DNA of 64,000 nt from Hyphomonas sediminis. Lineage in GTDB: Bacteria > Pseudomonadota > Alphaproteobacteria > Caulobacterales > Hyphomonadaceae. The DNA is taken from contig NZ_JAIEZP010000001.1 of NCBI RefSeq assembly GCF_019679475.1, positions 2,790,001-2,854,000 of the forward strand, given 5' to 3'. Made by a program: the position numbers and the translations under genes. This document shows positions 45,175 to 54,189 of the stretch, in pieces; position 1 is the first letter of the stretch; every line of letters starts with the position of its first letter. The notes under the pieces were generated by a model that was not told the origin of the DNA, searched no databases, and saw nothing but the letters and a program-made list of their open reading frames with translations.

Positions 45175-46191
45175 ATGCGTATGCGACAACTCGGCAATTC
45201 CGGCCTTTTCGTTTCCGAGCTTTGCCTCGGCACCATGACCTTCGGCGGCGACGAAGGCATGTGGGGCCAGATCGGCAAGCTTCAGCAGGACGAAGCCGAC
45301 GCGCTCGTCAAAACCTCCCTCGATGCCGGCATCAACTTCATCGACACCGCCAACGTCTATTCCTATGGCCGCAGCGAGGAAATCCTCGGCCAGTCCCTGC
45401 GCAATCTTGGCGTCGCCCGTGAGGATGTTGTCATCGCCACCAAGGTCATGGGGCCGATGGGCGCCACCCAGAACCATCGCGGCGCCTCCCGCAGCCACAT
45501 CCTCTACCAGGCCGAAGCCAGCCTGAAACGTCTCGGCCTCGACCATATCGACCTCTACCAGATCCACGGCTTCGATCCCCTTGTGCCGATCGAGGAGACG
45601 CTAGACGCCCTCGACTCGCTCGTCCGCAAGGGGGCTGTGCGCTATCTTGGCCTCTCCAACTGGGCCGCCTGGCAGATCATGAAAGCGGTTGGCATTGCAG
45701 AGCTGCGCCGCCTCGCCCCGATCCATTCCCTGCAAGCCTACTACACCCTCGCGGGGCGTGACCTTGAGCGGGAAATCATCCCTATGCTGAAGTCCGAGAA
45801 TATCGGCCTGATGGTCTGGAGCCCGCTGGCAGGGGGATACCTCTCCGGCAAATATGACCGTGAAGGCCGGGGCAATGACGGGCGCCGCGCCACGTTCAAC
45901 TTCCCGCCCGTGAATATGGATCGGGGCTATGCCGCCATCGAAGCGATGCGCGAGATTGCAACGGCGAAAGACTGCTCGGTTGCGCAGGTCGCCCTTGCCT
46001 GGCTGCTGCACCAGTCCGCCGTCACCAGCGTCATCATCGGCGCCAAACGCCTCGATCAACTTCAGGACAATATCGCCGCAACAGAAGTCAAACTCTCCGC
46101 CGACGATCTGGACCGCCTGAACGAAATCACGCGCCTGCCCGACGAATACCCCGGCTGGATGCTGGAACGCCAGGGCACCTACCGGAGCTGA
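45175..46191 (+). CDS. aldo/keto reductase
   Basis: This 338-residue NADPH-dependent (alpha/beta)8 barrel reduces aldehydes or ketones. The catalytic tetrad is visible: Asp and Tyr in FIDTANVYSYGRSEEILG, Lys in VIATKVMGPMG, and His in DLYQIHGFD. The C-terminal SVIIGAKRLDQLQDNIAA is the NADP phosphate site. It most resembles the YajO/Tas-like subgroup. It is probably regulated by the divergent AraC protein. The physiological substrate is unknown. Confidence 0.92.
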   Translation: MRMRQLGNSGLFVSELCLGTMTFGGDEGMWGQIGKLQQDEADALVKTSLDAGINFIDTANVYSYGRSEEILGQSLRNLGVAREDVVIATKVMGPMGATQNHRGASRSHILYQAEASLKRLGLDHIDLYQIHGFDPLVPIEETLDALDSLVRKGAVRYLGLSNWAAWQIMKAVGIAELRRLAPIHSLQAYYTLAGRDLEREIIPMLKSENIGLMVWSPLAGGYLSGKYDREGRGNDGRRATFNFPPVNMDRGYAAIEAMREIATAKDCSVAQVALAWLLHQSAVTSVIIGAKRLDQLQDNIAATEVKLSADDLDRLNEITRLPDEYPGWMLERQGTYRS

Positions 46192-46245
46192 CGGCAGCCC
46201 GCCTGCCTGCCTCCCCAGAAGGCGCCCATCGCGAGCCCTGAAAAT

Positions 46246-46279
46246 TTTCGCCGCCAGCCTGTCCGGTCTGGCGGCGAAA
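46246..46279 (+). terminator. 12-bp hairpin after the aldo/keto reductase gene
   Basis: TTTCGCCGCCAG and CTGGCGGCGAAA pair perfectly around a 10-base loop, starting 54 bp past the stop codon. No T-run follows, so it may terminate weakly or stabilise the 3' end. Confidence 0.5.
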
Positions 46280-46366
46280 CGCTGTTCTGAGAGGAAATGG
46301 CCTGCATTTCGCGGGCCTCCATCCTTCCCCATCGTCCCTGGAACCCCTCTGGAGAGACCTGAACAG

Positions 46367-47443
46367 ATGAAACGCTTCTCCCAACGCCCGCTGCAGGCTT
46401 CGGCTGCCGCGCTCGCCCTCGCCGCCCTGGCGGCGACCGGCCTTTCCCTCTCGGCGCAGGCCCGCGAGGAAACGCCGGCCTCCCCCGGCCAGGCCATTCT
46501 GGTGCTCGATGCGTCGGGCTCCATGTGGGCCGAAATGAAAACGCCGGAAGGCAAGAAAACCACGCGCATCGAAACCGCGCGCGAGACCATCTCCGCAATG
46601 CTCGACGAGCTGCCCTCGGATATCGAACTCGGCCTCATCGCCTATGGCCACCGCCGCAAGGGCGACTGCAAGGACATCCAGACCCTCATCAAGCCCGGCA
46701 AGGTCGACAAGGCCGCCTTCCGCTCGACGGTCAACAAGCTCAACCCCAAAGGCATGACGCCGCTGACCGACGCGGTGAAACAGGCCGCCGAAGCCCTGCG
46801 CTACACCGAGCAGAAAGCCACGGTCATCCTCGTCACCGACGGCCTCGAAACCTGCGCGCCGGACCCTTGCGCCGCGGCCCTTGCCCTTGAAGAGGCCGGC
46901 ATCGACTTCACCGCCCATGTCATCGGCTTCGGTCTCTCCAGGGAAGAGAGCGAGAAGGTCTCCTGCATCGCGGAAAACACCGGCGGCAAATATCTCGAAG
47001 CCAAGGACGCCGCTGGCCTCAGCGACGCGCTGGGCGAAGTGGTGCTGGAACCCGCCGAGCCGGTCGAAATCGCCCCGCCGGAAGAAGTTGGCCCCTGGTT
47101 TGAAGGCCAGCCTGTCCAGCTCAACGTCCAACTTTCCCCAACCGGCCGCACGACGACCGACATGTCCGTCGAAGATCCGGCGGAAGTGGATTTCCCCGCC
47201 GATGGCAAATGGCAGCAATGCCAGGCCGCCTGCGAAGCCGACAGCAAATGCGGCGCGTGGATTTTCGAGCCGCCGGGCAGCTACTTCATCGAAGAAGCCC
47301 GCTGCCGTGTCCTTCCGCCCACGTCCGAAGCCGACGCCTCCTACACGCCCGCAGAAGACGGTTGGGTCTCCGGCATCAAGCCGGGCGTCAGGATCCTGTC
47401 CCGCCCCTACGAACCAAACCCGGACCAGCGCGACCTGCACTGA
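46367..47443 (+). CDS. secreted von Willebrand A domain protein with C-terminal PAN/Apple-like domain
   Basis: This 358-residue protein has a Sec signal peptide (about 1-35, ending SAQA). A vWA domain (about 42-235) follows with an intact MIDAS: DASGSM, the Thr in GMTPLTDA, and the Asp in LVTDGLETC. After a linker, residues about 265-345 contain WQQCQAACEADSKCGAW and a later CRVLPP, the Cys spacing of a PAN_4/Apple domain. It probably binds protein or carbohydrate ligands at the cell surface or periplasm. A strong terminator follows, so it is monocistronic. Confidence 0.85.
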   Translation: MKRFSQRPLQASAAALALAALAATGLSLSAQAREETPASPGQAILVLDASGSMWAEMKTPEGKKTTRIETARETISAMLDELPSDIELGLIAYGHRRKGDCKDIQTLIKPGKVDKAAFRSTVNKLNPKGMTPLTDAVKQAAEALRYTEQKATVILVTDGLETCAPDPCAAALALEEAGIDFTAHVIGFGLSREESEKVSCIAENTGGKYLEAKDAAGLSDALGEVVLEPAEPVEIAPPEEVGPWFEGQPVQLNVQLSPTGRTTTDMSVEDPAEVDFPADGKWQQCQAACEADSKCGAWIFEPPGSYFIEEARCRVLPPTSEADASYTPAEDGWVSGIKPGVRILSRPYEPNPDQRDLH

Positions 47444-47503
47444 CCCGCCCCAACTGCCCTCCCAGTCGCCAGCGTACCCCCGGCGGCTGGCTCTCTCGAC
47501 CCT

Positions 47504-47536
47504 GCCCGGCCAGTGCCCTCTGGCCGGGCTTTTTTT
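47504..47536 (+). terminator. intrinsic terminator of the vWA gene
   Basis: GCCCGGCCAG and CTGGCCGGGC form a 10-bp perfect stem with a 6-base loop, followed by seven T residues. Confidence 0.93.
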
Positions 47537-47613
47537 GGCGGCGCTCCACGCCCCCTTCTAAAGCAGGCAGGGGGCCGCTAACAGGGTTGCGCGCCATCCC
47601 GGAGAGACCCGCC

Positions 47614-48864
47614 TTGCCCTTCCCCAGCCTCGCCGAAGCCTTCGAGCAGTTCCGCCACCGCCTGCCCGGTCAGGCCCGCCTCTTCATCGGCGGCGCCAGT
47701 GGCGAGCCTCTCGGCCTCGCGCGCCTGTTCAAGGCAGAGCCGGAACTCTCCGCCGGGCTCACCTTCCTCGGCGCCTGGATCGCGGGCATCAACATCACCG
47801 ACTGGGCCGGCTTCCATCCCGATGCCGCCGCCGAAACCATTTTCCTGCCCGCCGCCCAGCGTCCCTCCTTCGATGCCGGGCGCACGCGCTTCCTGCCGCT
47901 CTCCTACAGCCAGGCATGGCAGTGGATGGCCACCACCCCGCTCGATGGCGCCATCCTCCTCGTTTCCCCGCCGGACAATGAGGGTAACGTCTCCCTCGGC
48001 GTCAGCCCGGATTACGCGCCCCTCATGCTGGCGCGCGGCGTGCCCCTCTTCGGCATCATCAACCCGCAGATGCCCGCCCCGCCCAATTCGCCCAAAATCC
48101 CGCTCTCGAAATTTGCTCTGCTGGCGGAGGATGACCACCCGATCCTGGAACTTCCCGGCGGCCCGCTCCCGCCTGCCTTCGAAACCATCTCTGGCCACAT
48201 CGCCGCGCTGGTCGATGAAGGCGACGCGCTGCAGTTCGGCGTCGGCAATGTGCAGCAGGCCATCCTTTCCGCCCTCAAGGGGCGGCGCGGCCTGCGCATC
48301 TATTCCGGCATGATTTCAGATCCCGTGCTCGGCATGTTGGACGCAGACCCGACCCTGCGCGTCGATACCGGCGTCGCCACCGGCACAAAGGCGCTCTATG
48401 ATCGGATGGCGAGCGAATCTCGCGTCTACTTCCACCCCGTCTCGAAAACCCATTTCGCCACCGCGCTCGCCGCCGTCCCGCGCCTGCGCGCAATAAACTC
48501 CGTGATCGAAGTGGATCTCTTCGGCCAGGCCAATGCCGAGTTCATCAATGGCCGCCAGGTCGCCGGCCAGGGCGGCCTCAATGATTTCCTGCGCGGCGCA
48601 GCTCTCTCCGAAGGCGGCCTCGCCATTACCGCCCTGATGGCCACCGCCAAGGGCGGCGAAATCAGCCGCATCGTCCCGCGCCTCCCGCCAGACGCCGTCA
48701 CCGTCATGCGCACCGATATGGATGTCGTCATCACCGAATACGGCACCGCCCGCCTGCGCGGCAAAAGCATCGACGCCCGCGCCGACGCCCTCATCTCCGT
48801 CGCCGATCCCCGCCACCGCGCCATGCTGGCGGAAGAGTGGGAAGCAATGCGTAGGCGGATTTAG
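47614..48864 (+). CDS. acetyl-CoA hydrolase/transferase family protein
   Basis: This 416-residue protein has the two-domain class I CoA-transferase fold, with LQFGVGNVQQAILSALKG (207-224) as the CoA-contact segment and VDLFGQANAEFINGRQVAGQGG in the C-terminal domain. Relatives move CoA between carboxylates or hydrolyse acetyl-CoA. In the segment where relatives have a catalytic Glu (pattern H/S-x-E-M/x-x-S/x-D-G), this protein reads YSGMISDP, with Gly232 at the expected Glu position. The activity is therefore in doubt. The open frame reaches back to 47209 through the vWA gene and terminator; TTG 47614, 7 bases after GGAGAG, is the sensible start. Confidence 0.82.
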   Translation: MPFPSLAEAFEQFRHRLPGQARLFIGGASGEPLGLARLFKAEPELSAGLTFLGAWIAGINITDWAGFHPDAAAETIFLPAAQRPSFDAGRTRFLPLSYSQAWQWMATTPLDGAILLVSPPDNEGNVSLGVSPDYAPLMLARGVPLFGIINPQMPAPPNSPKIPLSKFALLAEDDHPILELPGGPLPPAFETISGHIAALVDEGDALQFGVGNVQQAILSALKGRRGLRIYSGMISDPVLGMLDADPTLRVDTGVATGTKALYDRMASESRVYFHPVSKTHFATALAAVPRLRAINSVIEVDLFGQANAEFINGRQVAGQGGLNDFLRGAALSEGGLAITALMATAKGGEISRIVPRLPPDAVTVMRTDMDVVITEYGTARLRGKSIDARADALISVADPRHRAMLAEEWEAMRRRI

Positions 48865-48875
48865 ATCTCGAACGG

Positions 48876-48955
48876 CTCATCCTGAGCGAAGTCGAAGGAC
48901 GAGCCGGGGCGTGGCACAGCCCTGCCGTCCATCCTTCGACTTCGCTCAGGATGAG
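48876..48955. repeat. 24-bp perfect inverted repeat, intergenic palindromic element
   Basis: The left arm (48876-48899, containing CCTGAGCGAAGTCGAAGGA) is the exact reverse complement of the right arm (48932-48955), with a 32-base centre. It lies between convergent genes and is followed by a run of nine C residues (48961-48969) and a second smaller dyad around CCCGGTTTCG. The core is a well-known intergenic repeat type in alphaproteobacteria. Confidence 0.75.
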
Positions 48956-49039
48956 TGACGCCCCCCCCCTCCGTCATCCCGGTTTCGCCAACGACGAAGA
49001 CCGGGACCCAGAACACCAACCGCCTCAGCCCCGCAGCCC

Positions 49040-50209
49040 CTAAATAACCCCCCGCGCCTTCAACGCCTCGGCCTCTTCCGCGCTCAACCCCGCCTCGCGC
49101 GCAATCTCCACCGAATGCTCGCCAAAGCCTGCCAGCTTCGGGTTCGGCCGGGGCGGCTCCTTCTCGAAACGGATTGGCGGGCCAACATGCCGGTTGCCAT
49201 CGGCGTCGGTAAACACCATGCCGCGCTCTGCCGTGAACGGATCGTCAAACGCATCCTTCAGGTTACGCACCGCCGCCCAGCAGCAATCGACCGGCGCCAG
49301 GAATGCTTCCCAATGGGCCTGCGTATTGCTGGCAAACGTCTCGCGGAAAAATGCCTTCAGTGGCTCCTGCTCATCCCCCGGCGGGATCTTCGCATAGGGC
49401 AGCAGGTCCACACGGCCCAGCGCTGTCAGGAGGTTTTCTGCAAACTTCACTTCCGATCCGCCGATCACGATAAACCCATCATCCGATGTGGGATAGATCG
49501 AGTTCATCGCCGCCCCGCCAAAGCTGCGCATCTTCTTCGGCTCCGGCGCCACGCCCTTGCCAAAGGTTGGCCCCAGCACGTTCGGCGTCCAGGCAATGGC
49601 CGCATCATACATCGACATGTCGATATAATCGCCTTCGCCCGTCCGCTCCCGGCGGAACAGCGCCATCAGGATCGCCGAGAGCGCCATGAGGGAGGAAGAG
49701 GCGTCGGCAAACGCAATCCCCGGCGCTGCCGGCTGCCCGTCGCTCAGGCCGCGGCCAAGGTCCATCAGCCCCGTCATCGCCTGCACCACCAGGTCATGCG
49801 CCGGTTTCTGCACATGCTGCCCCGTCTGCCCGAAAGCGGAGATGGAGCAGTAAACGATCTTGGGGTTGCGCGCCGCCACCGCTTCGTATCCCACGCCCAG
49901 CCGCTTCACCACACCGGGCCGAAACGCCTCGACAAACACATCGGCTTCCTCGGCCAGCTTCAGCAGCAGCTCCACGCCCGCCGGGTCTTTCAGGTTCAGC
50001 TTCAGGCTGCGCTTGCCGCGTGCCACATTGCGGAACCACACGGTCGTCCCGTCCGGCGTCCGCTCGCCAATCTCCCGCACCGGCTCGCCCACGCCATTGG
50101 CCGGCTCCACCATGATCACGTCCGCGCCATGATCGGCCATCATCATCGTCATGTGCGGCCCAGGCAAGAACGCCGAGAGATCGAGAACCTTGAGACCGTC
50201 GAGTTTCAT
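49040..50209 (-). CDS. class III CoA-transferase (CaiB/BaiF family)
   Basis: This 389-residue enzyme belongs to the formyl-CoA transferase/alpha-methylacyl-CoA racemase family. The N-terminus LDLSAFLPGPHMTMMMADHGADVIMVE and VFVEAFRPGVVKRLGVGYE fit the interlocked-ring fold. The catalytic Asp is expected in PAHDLVVQAMTGLMDL. It would activate or epimerise a carboxylic acid as its CoA thioester. The adjacent PaaI-type thioesterase, 13 bp upstream on the same strand, suggests that both act on the same acyl-CoA. The substrate is unknown. Confidence 0.9.
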   Translation of the reverse strand: MKLDGLKVLDLSAFLPGPHMTMMMADHGADVIMVEPANGVGEPVREIGERTPDGTTVWFRNVARGKRSLKLNLKDPAGVELLLKLAEEADVFVEAFRPGVVKRLGVGYEAVAARNPKIVYCSISAFGQTGQHVQKPAHDLVVQAMTGLMDLGRGLSDGQPAAPGIAFADASSSLMALSAILMALFRRERTGEGDYIDMSMYDAAIAWTPNVLGPTFGKGVAPEPKKMRSFGGAAMNSIYPTSDDGFIVIGGSEVKFAENLLTALGRVDLLPYAKIPPGDEQEPLKAFFRETFASNTQAHWEAFLAPVDCCWAAVRNLKDAFDDPFTAERGMVFTDADGNRHVGPPIRFEKEPPRPNPKLAGFGEHSVEIAREAGLSAEEAEALKARGVI

Positions 50210-50222
50210 GCGTCTTTTTCCT

Positions 50223-50624
50223 CTACAAATTCATCTGAGACTGTGTGGTCAGCGCGACCAGCTTGCCCGCCTCCGTTTCGATCCGCGTTTGCCAGACCTG
50301 AAGCCTGCGGCCAACACTTACCGGCGCGGCAGTCGCTGTCAGAACGCTGCCCTCCGGCGCGGCGGCAATCAGGTTGGTCTTGCTCTCGGTCGTCGTGGTC
50401 ATCTTCGCTTCCGCCGGAAGGCTCAGAAATGCCCCGATCGCACCCACGCAATCGGCCAGCGTCATCAGGAATCCGCCATGGGCAATTCCGCCCGCCGTGC
50501 AGTGCTCCGCCCCGACGATAACCCGGCCAATCACAGCTTCCTTATCCGCCTGAATCAGCTCCAGCCCGATGGCCTTCGCAAACGGCATCGAGGCAGCCAG
50601 CGCCTTGAGATGTGGGTCGCTCAT
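50223..50624 (-). CDS. PaaI-family hotdog thioesterase
   Basis: This 133-residue single hotdog domain probably hydrolyses acyl-CoA thioesters. The catalytic segment is HCTAGGIAHGGFLMTLADCVG, with the expected His-Gly-Gly at the helix N-terminus, and TTTTESKTNLIAAAPEGS forms the following strand pair. The length matches PaaI enzymes. It is the first gene of a two-gene operon with the CaiB-like CoA transferase and is divergent from a succinate-semialdehyde dehydrogenase across a 176-bp gap. Confidence 0.88.
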   Translation of the reverse strand: MSDPHLKALAASMPFAKAIGLELIQADKEAVIGRVIVGAEHCTAGGIAHGGFLMTLADCVGAIGAFLSLPAEAKMTTTTESKTNLIAAAPEGSVLTATAAPVSVGRRLQVWQTRIETEAGKLVALTTQSQMNL

Positions 50625-50800
50625 AACGTCCTCCTATTGTGTTCTTCTGTCCGCGATTTGATCCTGAAATGCCTCAAAAATACATTGTTTGACACGGTCT
50701 GTACCCCTGCGGCCCCACCTGTCCCCACCCATCGCATCACGCCCTCTGGGGAACTATATGAGGGTCTGACTGTTGGATAAGTCCCGCCGGAGAATTGCCC

Positions 50801-52261
50801 ATGCCCCTGAATCTCAAGGATTCCTCCCTCCTGAAAACCGAGGCTTTCCTCGCCGGCAAATGGACCGGCGCCCTCTCCGGCGCCCGGTTCGACGTGAAAA
50901 ACCCCGCCACCGGCGAAATCCTCGCTGCCGTCCCAAAAATGGGCGCAGAAGAAACCCGCCAGGCCATCGGGTCTGCCGCCGCCGCCTTCCCTGAATGGGC
51001 TGGCCTCATCGCCGGAGAGCGCGCCCGTATCCTGCGAAAATGGTTCGATCTTTTGATGGATAACCAGGCCGACCTTGCCGCCATCATGACCGCCGAGCAG
51101 GGCAAATCCCTCACCGAGGCCAAAGGCGAAATCGCCTACGCCGCCTCCTTCATCGAATGGTTCGCCGAGGAAGCCCGCCGCACCTATGGCGACATTATTC
51201 CCGCCCACAAGAACGGCGCCCGCATCCTCGTCACCCACGAACCTGTAGGCGTTACAGCAGCAATCACGCCGTGGAACTTTCCCGCCGCCATGATCGCCCG
51301 CAAGGCTGGCGCCGCGCTCTCGGTCGGCTGCACCATGGTCGTGAAGCCCGCCTCCGCCACGCCGCTCACCGCGCTGGCGATGGCAGAGCTTGCCGCCCGC
51401 GCTGGCATCCCCGCTGGCGTGCTCTCCGTCATCACCGGATCTGCAGGAGAGATCGGCAACGAGCTCACTTCCAATCCGGCGGTGCGCAAGGTGAGTTTTA
51501 CTGGCTCGACCGCCACGGGAAAGAAACTCATGCAACAGAGCGCCACCACCCTCAAACGCCTCAGCCTCGAACTCGGCGGAAACGCCCCCTTCATCGTCTT
51601 CGATGATGCCAATCTGGACGCCGCCGTCGAAGGCGCCATCGCCTCGAAATTCCGCAATTCCGGCCAGACCTGCGTCTGCGCCAACCGCTTCCTGGTCCAA
51701 AACGGCATCTATGACGCCTTCGCCGAGAAGCTCACAGAGGCAGTGAGAAAACTGAAAGTGGGCAACGGCATGGAGCCGGGCACAGACCAGGGCCCGCTCA
51801 TCAATGAGGAAGCCGTCGAGACCGTCACCGCCCATATCGACGACGCCCTCAGCAAAGGCGCCCGTCTCGCGCTCGGCGGAAAATCCCACGCGCTGGGCGG
51901 CACCTTCTTCGAGCCAACCGTGCTGCTGGACATGCCGGTGGCCGCGCGCATCGCCAGGGAAGAAACCTTCGGCCCCGTCGCCGCGCTCTTCCGCTTTGAG
52001 AACGAGGCCGACGCCATCGCGATGGCAAACGACACCGAGTTCGGCCTCGCCGCCTATGCCTACACACAGGATCTCGGCCGCGCCTTCCGCGTCTCCGCTG
52101 CCCTCGATTACGGCATCGTCGGCATGAATGAAGGCCTCATTTCCACCGCCATCGCCCCCTTCGGTGGCCGCAAGGAAAGCGGCTTTGGCCGCGAAGGCTC
52201 AAAGTATGGTGTGAACGACTATATGGACGTGAAATACACCCTGATGGGCGGTCTCGGCTGA
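50801..52261 (+). CDS. gabD: NAD(P)-dependent succinate-semialdehyde dehydrogenase
   Basis: This 486-residue aldehyde dehydrogenase closely follows GabD: FLAGKWTGALSGARFDVKNP at the start, VTAAITPWNFPAAMIARK at the cofactor site, general base Glu257 in LSLELGGN, and nucleophile Cys291 in NSGQTCVCANR. The C-terminal IAPFGGRKESGFGREGSKYG is typical of the family. It oxidises succinate semialdehyde to succinate in GABA or related degradation. The ATG at 50801 has CGGAGA 7 bases upstream; a TTG two codons earlier is less likely. No GABA aminotransferase is nearby. Confidence 0.92.
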   Translation: MPLNLKDSSLLKTEAFLAGKWTGALSGARFDVKNPATGEILAAVPKMGAEETRQAIGSAAAAFPEWAGLIAGERARILRKWFDLLMDNQADLAAIMTAEQGKSLTEAKGEIAYAASFIEWFAEEARRTYGDIIPAHKNGARILVTHEPVGVTAAITPWNFPAAMIARKAGAALSVGCTMVVKPASATPLTALAMAELAARAGIPAGVLSVITGSAGEIGNELTSNPAVRKVSFTGSTATGKKLMQQSATTLKRLSLELGGNAPFIVFDDANLDAAVEGAIASKFRNSGQTCVCANRFLVQNGIYDAFAEKLTEAVRKLKVGNGMEPGTDQGPLINEEAVETVTAHIDDALSKGARLALGGKSHALGGTFFEPTVLLDMPVAARIAREETFGPVAALFRFENEADAIAMANDTEFGLAAYAYTQDLGRAFRVSAALDYGIVGMNEGLISTAIAPFGGRKESGFGREGSKYGVNDYMDVKYTLMGGLG

Positions 52262-52306
52262 AGCCCCCATTCGAATCATTAAATCCGTATACGTTCTTTT
52301 TAATAC

Positions 52307-52334
52307 AAAACCCCTCCGTTTCCGGAGGGGTTTT
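52307..52334. terminator. bidirectional intrinsic terminator
   Basis: AAAACCCCTCCG and CGGAGGGGTTTT form a perfect 12-bp dyad with a TTTC loop between the convergent aldehyde dehydrogenase genes. It gives a T-run in both directions. Confidence 0.9.
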
Positions 52335-52353
52335 CGACTAAACTTCAGATATC

Positions 52354-53766
52354 TTAAGCCCGGCGCATGAACACGGTTTGCGCCTGACAGAATTCCAGCA
52401 GGCCATCCTGCCCGCCCTCAACGCCAACCCCAGACTGTTTGTGCCCGCCGAAGGCAGCATGAGGCGAAAGGTGCTGGCTCTCATTGATCCAGACAGTGCC
52501 GGCCTGAAGCTGCGAGGCCAGCGCTTGCGCGCGGTCCAGATCCTTTGTCCAGATGGAGGCGCCAAGTCCGTAGACAGACGCATTCGCGCGCCCGACGACC
52601 TCGTCGATATCATCGAACGACATCAGCGGAAGCACAGGACCAAACTGCTCCTCCTGCACAATCCGCGCATTTTCCGGCGGATTGTCGAGGATCGTCACCG
52701 GCACGAAATAGCCCGGCACAGTCGCTGCGTTTCCGCCGATCAGGAATTTATATCCCTTGTCCTTTGCATCCTGAATAAGCTCCAGAACGCGCTGGTATTG
52801 CGCCTTGTTCTGCACAGGTCCGATCTGCGTGCCCTGCTGCGATCCATCGCCCACCTTCACGGACTTCGCATACTCCACAATCGCCGCTTTCAGAGGTTCG
52901 TACACGTCCTTGTGGATATACATCCGCTTCGTCGCAATGCAGATCTGACCGGCATTCCGGAACGCCGCCCAGAACAACTGCTCCGCAACTTTCTCCACGT
53001 CCACATCCGGCATCACGATCGCAGCATCGTTGCCGCCCAGCTCCAGCGTCACCTTTTTCAGGTCTTTTGCCGCGCTCGCCATCACCTTCTTGCCAGTCTC
53101 TGTCGATCCGGTGAAGCTCACCTTGTCGATGCCTTTATGCGCTGTCAGCCAGGGACCGAGACGATCAGAACCGGACACGACATTGACCACGCCCGGCGGC
53201 AGGATACCCCGGATCAGCTCACCGACCCTCAGCGTGGTGAGCGGCGTTGTCGGCGCGGGCTTCACGACAACCGTATTGCCCGCCAGCAGCGCCGGCGCGA
53301 GCTTGAACATCAGCAGGATGATCGGGAAGTTCCAGGGCACAATCGCGCCAACAACACCAATCGGCCCATAACGGGTCACCGCAAGGCGCTCGGGCGAATC
53401 CTCGGAAACATGTTCGGGAATGTCGAGCTTGGCCGTTTCCATCAGCCAGTGCGCGCCGCCCAGCACATCCCCCATCGCATCCGGATTTGGCTTGCCCTGC
53501 TCTGTCGTCAGCAGGCGGCCCAACTCATCCGCATTCTGTGCAATCACGCCGGCAATCGCCTGCAGGGCCTGGCGGCGCTTGTCGATCGGCATGGCTTTCC
53601 AGCCCGGCAGTGCCGCGCGGGCTGCGGCGACCGCCTCGTCCAGCTGGGTCTCCGTGCAATCGGGCGCCTGCGCAAACACGGCGCCGGTCGCAGGGTTCTC
53701 AACGCCAAAGGTTTCGCTGCCCGAAACTGCCTGGCCATTGATCGTCATCGTGAAGGTTTGGGACAT
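52354..53766 (-). CDS. NAD(P)-dependent aldehyde dehydrogenase
   Basis: This 470-residue ALDH superfamily enzyme has VVGAIVPWNFPIILLMFKLAP at the cofactor site, Glu242 in VTLELGGNDAA and nucleophile Cys276 in NAGQICIATKR. FGGHKQSGVGVEGGQDG lies near the C-terminus. It oxidises an aldehyde to the acid; the substrate is not evident, and a betaine- or general-aldehyde type is as likely as any. It is convergent with gabD and is not part of the downstream lipid-kinase operon. Confidence 0.92.
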   Translation of the reverse strand: MSQTFTMTINGQAVSGSETFGVENPATGAVFAQAPDCTETQLDEAVAAARAALPGWKAMPIDKRRQALQAIAGVIAQNADELGRLLTTEQGKPNPDAMGDVLGGAHWLMETAKLDIPEHVSEDSPERLAVTRYGPIGVVGAIVPWNFPIILLMFKLAPALLAGNTVVVKPAPTTPLTTLRVGELIRGILPPGVVNVVSGSDRLGPWLTAHKGIDKVSFTGSTETGKKVMASAAKDLKKVTLELGGNDAAIVMPDVDVEKVAEQLFWAAFRNAGQICIATKRMYIHKDVYEPLKAAIVEYAKSVKVGDGSQQGTQIGPVQNKAQYQRVLELIQDAKDKGYKFLIGGNAATVPGYFVPVTILDNPPENARIVQEEQFGPVLPLMSFDDIDEVVGRANASVYGLGASIWTKDLDRAQALASQLQAGTVWINESQHLSPHAAFGGHKQSGVGVEGGQDGLLEFCQAQTVFMRRA

Positions 53767-53869
53767 ATGCTCGTTTCCTCGTCCGGTATTTTATTAAGCG
53801 CAGGCTAAGCCAGTCGGCCATAAAACCGAAGATGGAATCTCGCCAAATGCCGCAACGGAAAGCGCGCCC

Positions 53870-54181
53870 TTACAGCGGAGGCTCTGCTTCTTCTTGGGTT
53901 TCGCCCAACATTTCGCTGGTCGTATCTCCGGGCGCCGGGTTGTGATGTTCCATGATTTCAGGAATCTCACCAGGCGCCGCCCCCTCCGGAATGTCCAGCT
54001 CCGTAGAGGGAAGACCCGTTCCGGGGAGGACACTGTCTTCGCCATCGGTATCCGTCGACTCGGTCGTCTGGTCGAAGGAGGGCTCCACCGGCCCAACCGG
54101 CTCAGGCTCCCCGCCGCAAGCCGAAAGCACGATACTGGCAAACAACGCTGCGCTCATTCCAAATGCTGCATTACGCATCAT
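53870..54181 (-). CDS. small acidic lipoprotein
   Basis: This 103-residue protein has a lipoprotein signal with lipobox LSAC (Cys at about residue 22) followed by a low-complexity Pro/Glu/Asp/Thr-rich chain with no apparent folded domain. It is probably a flexible outer-membrane or periplasmic lipoprotein. It follows the metallophosphoesterase with an 8-bp gap and is probably the third gene of an operon under the EcfG-like promoter at 55873-55897. Confidence 0.72.
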   Translation of the reverse strand: MMRNAAFGMSAALFASIVLSACGGEPEPVGPVEPSFDQTTESTDTDGEDSVLPGTGLPSTELDIPEGAAPGEIPEIMEHHNPAPGDTTSEMLGETQEEAEPPL

Positions 54182-54189
54182 TTTGCTCC

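Noticed and set aside
46127-47440. 437-codon minus-strand frame opposite the vWA gene
   Set aside because: Low-complexity Gly/Arg/Phe-rich translation antisense to a gene with signal peptide and MIDAS motif; crosses the hairpin at 46246-46279.
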